DNA of 64,000 bases, taken from assembly GCA_944470555.2 (NCBI GenBank), contig OX104129.1, forward strand, positions 47,897,998-47,961,997. Direction: 5' to 3'. This DNA comes from Heterobilharzia americana (lineage: Eukaryota; Platyhelminthes; Trematoda; Strigeidida; Schistosomatidae). A program made the position numbers and the translations under genes. This document shows, piece by piece, positions 23,292-35,036 of the stretch. The notes beneath the pieces are model-generated. The model made no database searches, had not been told where the DNA came from, and saw only the letters and a program-made list of their open reading frames with translations. How positions within the stretch are numbered: the stretch's first letter is position 1; every line of letters starts with the position of its first letter.

Positions 23292-23868
23292 ATTCTTGCA
23301 TTTTACCTATTCTTCTATATTGTTCCCCATTAATCTTTCCTGGTCTTCTTAAAAAGGACTATGTTATGTTGCGTAGGGCTTTGAAGACGGTCAGCAGGGT
23401 AAGTGGTGTGTCTCTGGCTCAACTGATTAACACTATAGTTGATCGACATATAAATTCCTGCAAGCTACTAGCTACAGAAATTTTAACTGACAGTGAGCAT
23501 CCACTTCATTTACAGCTCTCTCCATGTATCTCCTCAGGGAGGACAAGGAGAAACTACATAAGACTGTATGCTCGTACAGCTAAGTTTAAGAATTTGACTG
23601 TACCTTACCTTGCACGTGTATTTTGTGAAGAAAAAAGTGTTAGAACAGAAATTGCACATCAACTTTGTGACAGTTAAAAATCTCATTTCAATAATTTAAC
23701 TCACAATGCAAAATTTTCTCATTTTTAATATTCTTCAGATAACAAATTTTTATAATAAAACAATTCGAAATGTTGTAAAGGAGTATGTATACACTTATAT
23801 TTTGTTATTACAATATATATTACGCTGAGAATTCCAAACTGTACCACAAATTGTTTGGACTAAAGTGA

Positions 23869-23869
23869 A

Positions 23870-23900
<31 letters not shown>

Positions 23901-23919
23901 TATTATTATTATTATTATA
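23869..23919 (+). repeat. (ATT)n tract
   Basis: About 17 ATT units with one ATTACT interruption, located at the 3' end of the LINE. The poly-tyrosine open frame here is a by-product. Confidence 0.95.
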
Positions 23920-23920
23920 C

Positions 23921-24859
23921 TGCTTACGGCAATATTCCCAGCTTTTCTTTTGCTTCTATCATAGTTTTTTTTTTATCAGGAAAGCAATATAAACCTCAAC
24001 TATCACAGTCATTTTTCATCAATGGTCAAATGATCAGCATTCCTAAGGTAATGAAACAGTAAAATTCCTGTTGGAAATATGCACATGAGTTTGCAGCTAT
24101 GTCATGAACTGGTCATTACTTCACTTCCTTTAACCATTCTAGGGGTTAGTAGATGATATACGAGAGGAGAGCTTCTGAACTATTATACAAACCTAATATT
24201 GAATTTCACGACCGGATTTATCACGCTTCGTCCGCTTACTGTCTCTTCTTACAGATGTACTGCACATCGCATTACAACCAAAATAATCGTGCATCCACTT
24301 AATCTATGGAGGTTGGCTGATTTCTCAACGATAAAATTCAAGCCTCAAACTTGTGTAACAAGACAATTTTGACTGGTAGTACGAATCTCAGAGATAAGAG
24401 ATATCAGCTTAAATACTCAGGCGTAGTTGATTGTATATTTTGAAATAAGAACATTGTGCTTAAATCAATAAGAATAGAATGTATTCATTTTGTTTCATTA
24501 GAATCTTGGCAACCGTTGACAAATTGACGTTAATTCAGAGAGTGAATGAATAATTACATCTGATAATGAAAGAAGTAAGCGGTACAACAAAATATGGATA
24601 AATAAGTTGAGTAAAAGTGAAGGAATTGTTAATATCACACACTAATTAGGGATTGAATCGTGATTGAATTCACAAAATTGATTACTTCGGTTATACTTGT
24701 CGCATAAGTTTATTTGAGCTACCTCGAATAAACCCAGTGTTATTATTATTAAGCGAATAATACTGCATGTACGGTGTCAAACAAAGTTATTTACTCTACC
24801 ACACTACTTTCATATGGATAGTTTTGACGTTGGTCCTTGAGTATTAGACCAAAAGGTGA
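23921..24859. other. No gene seen
   Basis: AT-rich; nothing recognised. Confidence 0.4.
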
Positions 24860-25380
24860 GTCATTTGACAGGATTGTTGACATCTACTGACTGAAGTAGC
24901 TTGGACATATGAAGGGCATACTGAGTTACTAGCTTTATCGACGTGCTAAGTAAACTGAAGTAAGATTAGATTGGGAGAAAGCTAAAAGTAACTAGACCAA
25001 GACGCTTAACTGGTTCACGAAGCCTCCTACTATTAGTTTGAACAGTGTAGGTTGCTTGAGTGGGATCCGCTAGACGACAGAAATAGATATTTGCAGACAC
25101 TTGGTGATGTGGCTAAAAACCTATCATTCCGTCATCTTCGAAGTTTTGAACATTTTTCCTTTCTTTTCTCACACTTATTTTGTCGACTTCGGTGTCATCC
25201 TTCTTTTGTCCACTTGTTGTTTGTGTACTGGTATGCAGTATGGCAAGCTAAACTGATGCACCTGTTTACCAAGCTCTACATTGGTTTGTATATTTGCCTG
25301 CCTTTTTGTCTGATAGTGCCCAAGTTATACACTTACACTGATAGTGTTTGGTTATCATGAGAAGCCGTGACCTGTATAGT
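24860..25380 (+). mobile_element. LINE C-terminal fragment and 3' end
   Basis: Frames here match the end of LINE polyproteins that close with the WLGH motif: KWLGHMKGIL near 24900-24925, a basic W-E-K-A segment, and then LLEWDPLDDRNRYLQTLGDV in the frame opening at 25052. A RTE- or R4-type LINE known from schistosomes ends with a similar WxGHxxRM and GWxPRDxRNxWLETLxDMA pattern (from memory). Two frames are needed, so it is frameshifted. The open frame continues to 25360 as untranslated-type sequence. Positions 25313-25333 resemble the outer flank of the 87-bp insertion at 23272-23291. Confidence 0.65.
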
Positions 25381-25399
25381 CAAACAGTCGTAAGTGAAG

Positions 25400-25635
25400 T
25401 GGGTACCAGCTACAGACCTCGGTGGATAGGAAGTACTGAACCACTGATCTCAATGGTTAACGCGTTCGTCATGCAACTGGAAGATCCTGAATGTGATCCC
25501 TGATGCAGTTATGGGTGCGTACTACCGAGGAGTTCCATACCAGCACAAAACAGGTTTTGAGTGCTTACAGGTTTTAAACAGTTCTCCAACTGATATGAAT
25601 TCGTGATGAATACAACTTTATAGATAAAAGCCTCA
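25400..25635 (+). mobile_element. Hammerhead SINE, subfamily 2
   Basis: Plus-strand copy: a tRNA-like region near 25462-25500, a decayed ribozyme at 25519-25580 (TACTACCGAGGAGTTCCATA, then CCAGCACAAAAC; both core blocks altered), and the tail TTCTCCAACTGATATGAATT, then CGTGATGAATAC. Not expected to be active. Confidence 0.65.
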
Positions 25636-26639
25636 TAAACCTGGAAGTATATAATGATAAATAAAACTTTAGCACAGATATTCTGTGTTTGATTTTGTCG
25701 GTACCACATCTTACTTTCCTAATTCATACGACAAATCTGCTTCAGCATGAAAGATGTTATCTTAGTCTATATTTATTTACCATGTTAAGCGAACATAACT
25801 CAGACAAGGAAATCAGTTTATATTTGTTTACATTACATCACTGTATGATGAATAATGTAATGTCATTACTAAATTTCAGACAAAGTTTAAAATAATATAA
25901 TTAGGTCAAATGAAAACTGATGTCTGCTTTTGTTGTGTATCGACATATGATATTCATCAAATACTTATGATCATATGAACAAACCAGAATAAAAACATTT
26001 CAATCCTGTATTGGTAGATATGATAGATAAGTTTCAAATGAAATTTCTTCTGAATGAAACTCAAAGCATACAAATAAGGATTCCTGTCATAATATGATAG
26101 ACATATAAGCTCTGATACATGTGTACAAATGGATAATTGCAGTTGGATGCTACTTCTATACCAGAGTTGATTAAGGCATGACTGTCACGGTGGAAACTTG
26201 GCATATCATGAGTTAAGTAAGTTTTTCTTGGCTAGATAATCAGTATCAGATTAATTCTCTTTGAGATTTCATCATCCATCATATTAATGGTGTGGAAAGA
26301 TTGGCTTTTCTTAACTCGACCATATTCCTTCCTTTTAGTACACAGCTTCAAATACTCTCTGGTTAAGTAATGTCAGATGGGTATTTTTCTTCACTACGCC
26401 AACTTTCTGTATATGAATACACATCACATAGTCTGATAATGACACTGATTTAGTCACCATGAGTTGAATTACAGTCTCATGATCACTAGTCATTCATTTT
26501 GAGATAGATTCGCCAAAGTTCTAGTGCGAAGCTGTAACCCTTGGAGCTAACTAATTTGATTATAAGGGAAAATACTCTGTGATAGCACTGGATGATAGTC
26601 GTGATATGTTGTAAATTAACAGAAGTGTAAAAATGGGCA
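25636..26639. other. No gene seen
   Basis: AT-rich; nothing recognised apart from a weak SINE 5'-type trace near 26510-26545. Confidence 0.4.
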
Positions 26640-26815
26640 CCAACTGATAAGCTGAATAGTAACCTACTGGTTACGAAGCCCGAGTCTCCTGTGCTTGATC
26701 CTTCGCGAGGCCATGGGTCTGGACTGCCGAAGAGTCACCTACTAGGACGAAACGTTTATCCAGTGCCCCTACTTTTTCAATGGTTCTTCAACTGATTTCC
26801 GTCTATGATAAATAG
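26640..26815 (+). mobile_element. Hammerhead SINE, subfamily 2
   Basis: Plus-strand copy with a degenerate tRNA-like head, a ribozyme relic at 26721-26767 (GGACTGCCGAAGAGTCACCT, then ACTAGGACGAAACG; GAAAC kept, CUGANGAG mutated to CCGAAGAG), and the tail TTCTTCAACTGATTTCC, then GATAAATAGTTAC. Confidence 0.68.
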
Positions 26816-26929
26816 TTACTTTGATTTAGTTACACCTACGACTATCAGTACGCACTTAGGGATAGAAGAAACGTTAGTAACTTCCTTAAAAGCTGATAGT
26901 ATTTTCCCCCTCCCACCGTTTGGATCTTC

Positions 26930-27060
26930 ATATAAACTTTCTTGATTTCCAAATAGTCCACAGACTAAACCCCTGTCAGTTTCAAATGATAAATACCTGG
27001 TTTGAATCTCAGTGAGGATAGTAACATCAAATAAGTGTTTATTGTATTCAAACGAGAAGC
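26930..27060 (+). repeat. Unassigned repeat F, copy 1
   Basis: CTTGATTTCCAAATAGTCCA through TTTGAATCTCAGTGAGGAT shows a diverged resemblance to 27372-27500 in the same orientation. The minus-strand frame reads TILTEIQTRY where copy 2 has SILTETQMPI. Function unknown. Confidence 0.4.
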
Positions 27061-27365
27061 TGTAAACAGGACGCAAATGCATTTTAGGTCCTACTACCAA
27101 CTACTATTTGGTCTTAACAGAAAATTATTTAGGCTTTCAGAAGACTTATGCAACCGTATCAAGAATCATATATGACCCAATTTGGTAATATTAGTGCAAA
27201 AAGAGTCTAGGATAGTCAAGTGCGTTACACAGATATTTCTCGTCGTGATATTTTGATAGAAGAGAAACATCCATTAAAGCAGGTATGAGAAAGTGCCTAC
27301 AGTCTATCGGGTCTTTGTAATTGAAATAATAGAGATTATTCAGAGTTATAAATTGTTGGTAGTCA

Positions 27366-27560
27366 TTATGTTACTTCTTGTGATTTCCCGTCGTCTACTG
27401 GACCAAATCTATCGGTCACTATCGGCATTTGGGTTTCTGTGAGAATGCTTCGATACTGTCCATAGTTTAGGTTTGGTATTAATGATCGATAGTGTCTAAC
27501 AATGAATTTCATCGTTATTATCAAAGCAAAACTGTAGGCAATATCGAGGCATCCTCTCAT
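27366..27560 (+). repeat. Unassigned repeat F, copy 2
   Basis: CTTGTGATTTCCCGTCGTCT, then ACTGGACCAAATCTATCGGT aligns well with 54565-54720 (CCTCGTCGTTGATTGGACCG and onward). The minus-strand open frame contains NLNYGQYRSILTETQMPIV. It might be part of a retroelement, but I cannot name the family. Confidence 0.55.
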
Positions 27561-27644
27561 AAGCCTATATGCAAACAGGGGCTGGTTGGGGATAGGAAAT
27601 TACATGCGATGCTTTAAAAACTATACTTGTCACACAAGTGATGG

Positions 27645-27835
27645 CTATCGTGACTCAGTGGTCTGACGGGTAATGATGCAGTGTTTCAAATGGTCAACCT
27701 TCGGTTTGAGTCCTGGTACGAACAATATCGTTTACTGGGAGGCGGGTACATTCATCCCAAAAGGATGAAACGCGTGTCTTTGATTCGACTGCTAGCTACC
27801 ATCCATCACTACTTTTATTAGCCATGTTTATTGGT
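27645..27835 (+). mobile_element. Hammerhead SINE, subfamily 1, ribozyme deleted
   Basis: Plus-strand copy with a good tRNA-like head (A-box GACTCAGTGGTCTGACGG, B-box TCGGTTTGAGTCC), then GGCGGGTACATTCATCCCAA, AAGGATGAAACGCG and the tail GACTGCTAGCTACCATCCAT. The CUGAUGAG block is lost, although GAAAC and the tail remain. Confidence 0.72.
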
Positions 27836-28639
27836 TTATCAAGTATGGTGTGTATTGAAAAAGTGTTGATCACTGGCTCATAACAAAAACACAGTTAATT
27901 GTTCATAGCTATAAACAGGGAATTTATCAACTTAGACTTATCATCTTCATAGTTCCAATTTTCTCCATTTCTATTGTCTGTAAGTATAAAAAATTTTCCC
28001 AAGATTTAGAGCAAGCCTTGAATCAGGTGTTGATCCCGTAAACAATGACTCGATTAGCAATCTGTCTTCACCTGACTGAGCTAATTCCTTCGACTTTTAA
28101 TTTATTTCATCCCCAAAGCTATGAATAAATTCTTGTAGACAAATTCTCTATGTGATTACTGTCTATGACTTTGAATTTAGTCAAAAAATCTATGTTCTAA
28201 TCACCCGCTTGATTCTCATAACAACATATACTGATTTAAATTTCTAAATAGTGATATTTTAAAGTATAACTTCTTAATGCATAGCCGGTGGTTACCCTAG
28301 AAAAGTTTGCCTGAGTTTGTGGTGTCATTCATCAAGGCACAAGTAAGATCTACTTAGTGATTCAAGATAATAGAACCATTTGACCATTCAACTAATTATT
28401 CAGACCTTTTAAAGACCTAAGATACTCTTCACCCGGAAAGGAAGGTTATTATTGTGAAAGTCAGAAAAAATAGCAGTCAGAGATATCGCTATGTTACTGA
28501 CGGCGGTAGGAAATGCTTTATAGATTGCAATACTTAAATAGAAGGATCACTTGCCTAGTGACCTGAAGATTGATAGCAAAATCTACAGATCAACGTGAGT
28601 GGTTTCTAACTAATCAAGTTGTTCAGTAGTATTAATTTA
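27836..28639. other. No gene seen
   Basis: AT-rich; nothing recognised. Confidence 0.4.
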
Positions 28640-28652
28640 GGTGTAAAATTGG

Positions 28653-28711
28653 CATTGGGGTAGAATTTAATTCCATATTAGATTGATTTATTTGATTAAT
28701 AACACACAGTG
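28653..28711 (+). repeat. 59-bp core (copy 2a)
   Basis: Same unit as 3324-3382. The left end is CATTGGG in place of CACTGTG, and the right end is CACAGTG. Together with 28712-28750 it forms a direct repeat, about 100 bp long, of 29137-29235, and the two flank a PLE-A fragment. Confidence 0.72.
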
Positions 28712-28745
28712 ATACAGTATTATTTACCGAATGACATTTTGAGCA

Positions 28746-29110
28746 CTAATTGAGCACATTTATCAATAGATATGGAAAAGCAGAAAATAATATATCGAAA
28801 AAGATGACAGTTATCATAAAGCCTGTATTTATTCTCCTCAGTATTAAAGATGGTGATATCACAAGAAATATTAAAAGACGACTAAAGACAACACTGGCAA
28901 TGAAGATTTCTGCAGCCTGGTTAATTCCTGTGTACCAAACGATGTGCTCTATATTTAAATCAAAAGGTATGCTTCCTATGTTACCGCTAACTGTGCATAT
29001 CAATTTATGTGCAACCACTGAAGTAGCTACTTCGGAAGAAAAGAAAGAATAGTGTGTTTCAGATTGTTTTGAACACATTCCGAAGAGTCTACATGTGAAG
29101 GAAAGTAACA
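28746..29110 (+). mobile_element. PLE-A relic, linker and GIY-YIG region (copy 2)
   Basis: Nearly identical to 2945-3298, with only a handful of substitutions visible by eye. The plus frame 28750-29052 holds the segment with DITRNIKRRLKTTLAMKI, then AAWLIPVYQT. The GIY-YIG trace is in another frame, as in copy 1. It lacks the RT thumb part present in copy 1 and is bounded on both sides by the 59-bp unit. The minus-strand open frame of 121 codons is an antisense shadow. Confidence 0.75.
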
Positions 29111-29136
29111 CTTTGAAAATAAGTATATAACTTCGG

Positions 29137-29195
29137 CACTGTGGTAGAATTTAATTCCATATTAGATTGATTTATTTGATTTATAACACACAGTG
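29137..29195 (+). repeat. 59-bp core (copy 2b)
   Basis: Both 7-bp ends are intact (CACTGTG, CACAGTG), and it is identical or nearly so to 3324-3382. It separates PLE-A from PLE-B exactly as in copy 1. Confidence 0.75.
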
Positions 29196-29329
29196 ATACA
29201 GCATTATTTACCGAATGACATTTTGAGCAATAATTATCGCTCATAATAACATCAATGCAATCACACTACTTTCTACATCTCATTTCTATAGTCCTGTCAC
29301 CTCATATTCTTTGTTTGTATTGGTAGTAA

Positions 29330-30272
29330 ATCTTTCCATATCTCTGGCATAGGTAATGCGTCATTTCTGTTGCATGTGTTGCGTGTTGATTCGATGAACA
29401 AATACTCAGTAATCAACCTCTCTCTCCATCGAATTATATTGGACCTGAGTAGAGTGGTTTTATCCCACCCATTCTATGGTGTGGTTGTGTGTTAATGCAT
29501 GCATTACAATGGCCGAGATTTTTCTAGATTTTCGGTTCTGTCCTTGTATATTTAGCTAAATTCTTGTGTTCGGCTATTCTAACTGACCCTGACCGGTTAG
29601 TTTGACCTATGTACTTGACCTCACAGTCATAACATGGAATTTGATGGATTATATTATTTTGCTTAGTTGGTTCTGTCGGATCTTTAAGCCAGCGGACAAA
29701 ACTTACCCCTGAGTGGGTTTGTAGGTTGAAATGTCACCATAATTCAAGCCTTGTTGGGAATTTTACTTAAAGGTTCCGATGTTTTTTCCTGATATAGTGA
29801 CGCAATGAAGGTTGGAAACTCCTTTCTACTAGTGTTATTATTATTCGTACTCGTGTTATTGTTCTTTTTTCATTTCTTGTGTGTTCGTACGGATTTCTTA
29901 ATGAACTGCTGAGAATAACTATTAACTGTTAGCGCTTCTTTTATACGCTTCAATTCCTTTTTAGGTCTTTGCATTGACTAGTCAGTTTTCTAGCTCTATT
30001 ATTTAAACATTTGACCAACCCTCCCTTACTGACATTGGATAAGATGACTTGAAGCCTATATATCTGATAAAATGTGTTAGTTTATTGGAGACGGTAGTAT
30101 GCAAATCACCATCTGTCCTTCTTTTTATCCTGCAGTCCAACATAGGTAATTCTCCTTGTTCGTTTTCTACCTCGTAAGTAGTATATTTCATTGGTCCATG
30201 ACATTTTGCATTACAGATCACACCATGTGATGTTGGCTGGATGATTTCCAACGGAAACCCTTTTGAGACCAC
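29330..30272 (-). mobile_element. Penelope-like element relic (PLE-B), RT thumb to GIY-YIG
   Basis: Minus strand. The open frame 30272-30003 gives the post-palm strand and thumb: EQGELPMLDCRIKRRTDGDL, then HTTVSNKLTHFIRYIGFKSS, then YPMSVREGWSNV. After a shift, traces of RHYIRKKHRNL, FNLQTHSGVSFVRWLKDPIE and YDCEVKYIGQTNR lead into the GIY-YIG domain, homologous to 3485-3893. The terminal part reads ALPMPEIWKDLL-like sequence near 29340. Stops and frameshifts are present. This family resembles PLEs whose linker ends in KDP...QNN-YxIPCxDC. It extends about 565 bp further upstream than the copy at 3.5-3.9 kb. Confidence 0.8.
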
Positions 30273-32829
30273 AGTTGAGCAGTTGAAAAGCTATTCTCTT
30301 GTGAGAAATGTCAACATGGAAGTTGTAATTTGTAAATCATTTGCAAAGTTATCCTAATATTTACGGTATAATGGTTTATGCAAGTCACTAGGCAGATTCA
30401 AGCGGCCTGAACAATTTAGCTATGTGAGCTAGAAGAAGTCTGATAAAAATTTACACAACCAAGAATGGTGCAGGGTTAAATGAACTAAATCTAGCTGATA
30501 GTGGCTAGACTAGATGCCAAGTTCGTGAGGACTATTATAGGGAAAGAAAAAGTAATGTGACAGTAGGAAGCTTAAAAGTGTAAGCCGTAAATATTATACC
30601 TTTTATTATGAGGAAGGTAGCCGACTTTTACTTGCACTTAAGAAAATCCTGATATATTCAACTTTTAAAGTAATGACGCTGAATTAAAATGAGGTGCTTC
30701 TACGTGTTTATTCTGAATATGGAAGTCATGCTATAAAGTTTGTATCACCTTCAGTCGACCTTTAAGTAGGTTCCCTGTTTATGTTTCCACTAAACTATGA
30801 ACGACTAGAGTATGTTATACCAGACTGAATCTATATGTTCACCGTTTGGTAAGAAGAGATTATATAACCTGGAATCAAAATATGATTCGAGACTTCAGCT
30901 TCCTTACGACCAACAAAAACTAAGTTTGGGTATAGCAAAATACAATTTCTTTCTTAGTGACGCATGGGGTTGACATTTTAAAGAAGTTATTTCAAAGGAA
31001 ATATTCATTTCTGAGGAGTTTATGAAAGAACTCAAGTTTGACGCCAACAAGAGGAGTGGGTTTGAAATAATGTCTGAGTAGCTGGTGATTCTCTATATCA
31101 CTGTCAAGCAAAGCATTTATATCCCAAATGTTGAAGAAATCTTTTCATCTCAACTGCAAGACATGTGAGTTGGTGAACACACTGAATCACTGCATAAGAA
31201 CTATTCTGAATACCACAGTATAAAGAGATCAACTTTTTTATGCCAAATAATGTTCACCATAATTATGGCATCTCCCGACTCACAACTGTCTGAACGTTTA
31301 ACTCGGTTTTTCGGATATATTCCACACTAATTACTCATCAAGTGACTAGATAGTCTCAAAACTTCCACTGTTGTGAATGTAATAGATAGAAGATATAACG
31401 CTATGAATGTTAAGCGCACTTAAGGTAACCAATAAGCGGAACAATTTTAGTGTGCTTAGAGGTAGTAACCATACAAAGAAACTAACCGAATTCCCACCTT
31501 CAAATAGGATCAGTCATTTGTCTCTAATTTCCATTGTAGCCGTTGGTTGTGTTTTTAATTGTAGACCCTTCCAAGTTTTCTTTTTATTAATGTGACAAGA
31601 AAAATTGGTGAAATGATCCTTTTTCATTTTATTGTCACCACGGTGATTTGTGACCTTCAGCTCTTTTGACCCCAACTAACTTCATTTTGTATCCATACCA
31701 CTAAGTTATTGTATTCATTTATGCAATCGCTTACTTTTAGTTTTTACTGACACCTGGTACTTGTGGTTGTTTTGACCTGAATGTGAATTTTATCTCCATC
31801 GTTAGGTAGATCATATATTGGTCTCTCTCCTCCTATAATGAGGTGATTGGCAAGTACACCATCCTACTGAAGTTGCTATGGTTGCTTTTGCGTAACTTAT
31901 ATGCGTAGGGTGTACTCCAAGTGTAAGTTTCCTGTCCATGTTTGTCTAACTTTGGTTTGAGGGTGTCCCTCTTCTTTCCTAAGCTTACAAGAACTGATTT
32001 CACAAGAAATTTTCTTAGTCAACTTAAAGTATGTAAACATTATGGTCCTGTTGGATGAAGACCGACACAATTTGGAGTTTTTTGCACTAATCCAGTAACA
32101 GTTTTAGAATATCTGAGAGGTCTTTCTCCCCTTCTGAATCATAACAGGTGCTCCAAGACCGCTCAACATTAAATTCTCGTCTGACAACGGAAAGTCGAAT
32201 GATTGACAGTAAGAAACACGTAATTCACTTTGGAATTCTTACCAACCCCAGTGGACCGGTGATCAATGAAATTCTGTTAGGGATAAGATACAATGGTCCT
32301 GATTGAATTTTACCTAAACTATACCACTTTTGGTACCAAGTAGATATCCGATAACCTTCTACGGTTTGGATGCACCACTCTGTCCTATTCTATAGCCACA
32401 AAATAAGAACACCAAAGCTAAATTATTTAAGAAATCTCTACTACTGTCTTGTTAACATTGTTAGCAGGTCACTAAACCACTAAGTGGTTAACACAGATGT
32501 TGAGTGAAAGTTCCAGATAAAAGAGATAAGTCAGCAGGCAAGGCTACAAACTACCCACTAAGGTGACTGGGATATATCTCACGTATAGTTAGTTACAGTC
32601 TATTCATATGCCCATATTAGCTGAGGTATGATCAGGTTATAAAGTAAATGAAAGGTAGGCAAACTGAAGCATGATGTAGTTTCATGATTCTATAAATAGC
32701 GGTTTGGGCTGTGTAAAGAAATGTGAACTCATGGGTTAGATTTCGTCAGACATTCAGAGGTTATGATGGAGATTCTACGTGATACGTCTTATATTCAGCG
32801 TATGGGCCTCAGATGGATCTGCACTTGAT
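30273..32829. other. No gene seen
   Basis: AT-rich; the open frame at 31407-31595 is unrecognised. No repeat unit was detected by eye. Confidence 0.4.
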
Positions 32830-33737
32830 CTACATTTTACCATCATATCAAATACTGTCACCTGCTTTGGCCCATCTTCTTTACGTCCTCTAACTTTCTA
32901 TGCTTTTAAATGATACAAGTCTTGGTAAATTCTATTCTGTCTTCTTCTTTTGCTTAGGCGTTAGAGCGCCCTGCACCCGAACTTTATTTGCGACCGACCC
33001 ACCTACTGAACTTAATTTTATTTCAACTTGAGGGGTGACGTCTTGAGGTTTCAATTCACTAACCGCTACACTGAAGTTAAGTCCCTCCTCCAGTACTTTT
33101 ACTTATGCTGAGCTTAAAACCCTAGTTGGGAGGTTGACAACCCACTCTGTTATATCGTTAACTGGCGATATCCTACCCAGAACTTCATTGTTTTCTGCTA
33201 AATACTTTTCTTCCATTGGCTTGTTGAACTTCTTTATTTGAGTATTCTTGGATCTTCTGACAGCATGTGACCTCACTTTGTTGAAGTTGTCGGCCAGGAG
33301 TTTATAATCTTTTTGATGAACTGTTTCCTTCAGTTTATATTTAGGTTCTTCAATATATCCACGGACGCTGTGCAACTTCTTGACAGACAAACAGATAGAC
33401 AGAATTTGCTGGTGCTTTAAATTGCAGTTTTCACCTTATCAGTTGGAATCGGAGTGGGCAAACGTAGATATTTTGGAGCAATTTGATTTTTAAGACATCT
33501 AATATTGAATATACGATGGCTTATTAATCTGAATTCTGTCTGCGAAAGTTGTGTGAGTTTGTCTACTAATCTGCGAGTATGGAGACCATGTGTTTCATTA
33601 ATGTAAGAGTAGAACTTGTGCACTATGCACAGTGCACAGCATGCTACACAAATGTTTATGCTCTTGAAAGGGTGAGTGGAGGCAAGCAATTCTTTCAACC
33701 TAATAATATCACTTTTCGTTTTGACAATGAGTAACAC
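32830..33737 (-). mobile_element. Penelope-like element relic, N-terminal region
   Basis: Two consecutive minus-strand open frames (33737-33417 and 33390-33103) and a continuation past a stop look like the part of a PLE polyprotein that precedes the RT. Frame 1 has LTQLSQTEFRLISHRIFNIR and LPTPIPTDKVKTAI. Frame 2 has IEEPKYKLKETVHQKDYKLL, NTQIKKFNKPMEEKY and ITEWVVNLPTRVLSSA, then a stop, then VKVLEEGLNFSVAVSELKPQ. The VVNLSxRxLxxxExxVLxKGLNFxVxP pattern is characteristic of PLE N-termini. No RT motifs follow downstream, so it is 3'-truncated, the opposite of the other PLE relics here. Confidence 0.7.
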
Positions 33738-35036
33738 TGGTCATATTAATTGCCAAATGACCAGGTCAAAATTTAACTAACTTGCATGTCGTCACACAGT
33801 AAAGCGAGATGGCATGCACGCAACTTCAAGTTCGAAAGTTTTTCTTTCTGGTGTGACTAACATCATGCGCCTTCTTAAGCGAAATCTCAAGAATATCTTC
33901 GACACTGAAATTAGGCGGAAATGTCAGAACCAGGTAGCCCTAACAAACTGCACATTCAGTTTGAGAAAGTAGATAGAGGCGACTGTTTTCTCTTACCTGA
34001 GATTTTTCAGTATAAAGTTCTTTGGATATAAGCAAACTTTTCCTGAACAGACTACGAAGGAGCTCAATCCAGTGTAGTGAATAGAAGGCAAAGAAAGAAT
34101 TATAACGACTGTAGGATTGTAATACATGTGAATTTCCTAAAACACTTAATGAATATTGAATCCATCACCAGCATATCTACAGCCGTAACGCAATCTTGGT
34201 TGTTCCTCGTAAGTCAGTTTTTAACTTGCTTTACAGTGAGCGCGAGCTGTAATAGCAGCCACACAATATCGTTAGTGGACTGATACCCCGATGATTATCG
34301 TAAATGTTATGTCAACACTTTTAAAAGGTGGAAACAACAACAGGCTCATTCTAGAGTGCTGAAACACCCTTATTCTATTCTACCTTTTCAAACTATTTGA
34401 CTTGTTTCTTGGTGACAGCTTGAACACCATCGGTTAAAAGAACCAAGGTAAGTTGTTTCAGAGAAATATCTTATAGCACTTGAGTACATGAGGTTTCGTC
34501 CAGACCTTCAATTTGTTAAATGAGTCGGTGTCAGTAGAGCCGGGAGTAAAAAGCTATTAACTTATGTTACTGGAACAGTAGGTCAGTTAAAATGCTTTTC
34601 AAAGTGTTTCACTGAGGGTTTTAGACATGCGCAAATGTTACTGATTGACAAAACATCTCACTGACACCAGACTTCTTGCTACTAGTGTCTCGGATGGGTT
34701 GGATAGTTTCTGACTATTGTCAGATGCAGCTGCTAACTGCATTTTACTCATTTGCGCTGACCATAAAACCTTACAGTCACTAGGTTATTGCTGCGTAATC
34801 TTTCATGTGCGGGACTTACGCATACTTTTGCAACCACTGTCTATCAGAATAGATCCTCAAAAGTCTGGAGACTGTAAAGTAGTTGCAAAGACTCAGGGTT
34901 TACTAACCATGTTTTCTTTTAAATCCTAAGTAGCTTGGCTAGAGGTTTCTGTTGCGTCTTCATCGTGCAGCCTATGTCCAGTCATACTTTTGGAAGGTCT
35001 TAAAGATATTCAGCTTGGTTTGACCTTTGCTTGCAG
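33738..35036. other. No gene seen
   Basis: AT-rich; open frames 34077-34283 and 34717-34929 are unassigned. The second could belong with the coding-like stretch that follows. Confidence 0.35.

Larger units (their letters stand above)
22890..23920 (+). mobile_element. LINE 3' end (jockey/CR1-like), with (ATT)n tail
   Basis: Plus-strand non-LTR retrotransposon, 5'-truncated. The frame at 22897-23205 enters the RT thumb (SSVNYLGLRFTSDLCWSSHI, then LRLSGIIQLLLLQFINY). It is interrupted by an insertion of about 87 bp (23205-23291) and resumes as SCILPILLYCSP, GLLKKDYVMLRRALKTVSRV, VDRHINSCKLL, HPLHLQLSPC and VPYLARVFCEE, with a stop at 23675-23677. About 190 bp of 3' untranslated sequence follow and end in an (ATT)n run at 23869-23919, which looks like the element's own tail. 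Apart from the insertion and a hairpin, the C-terminal frame of 103 codons is intact, so the copy is relatively young. The exact clade is uncertain. Confidence 0.8.

Noticed and set aside
23865..24062. Poly-tyrosine ORF
   Set aside because: It is a translation of the (ATT)n tail of the LINE.
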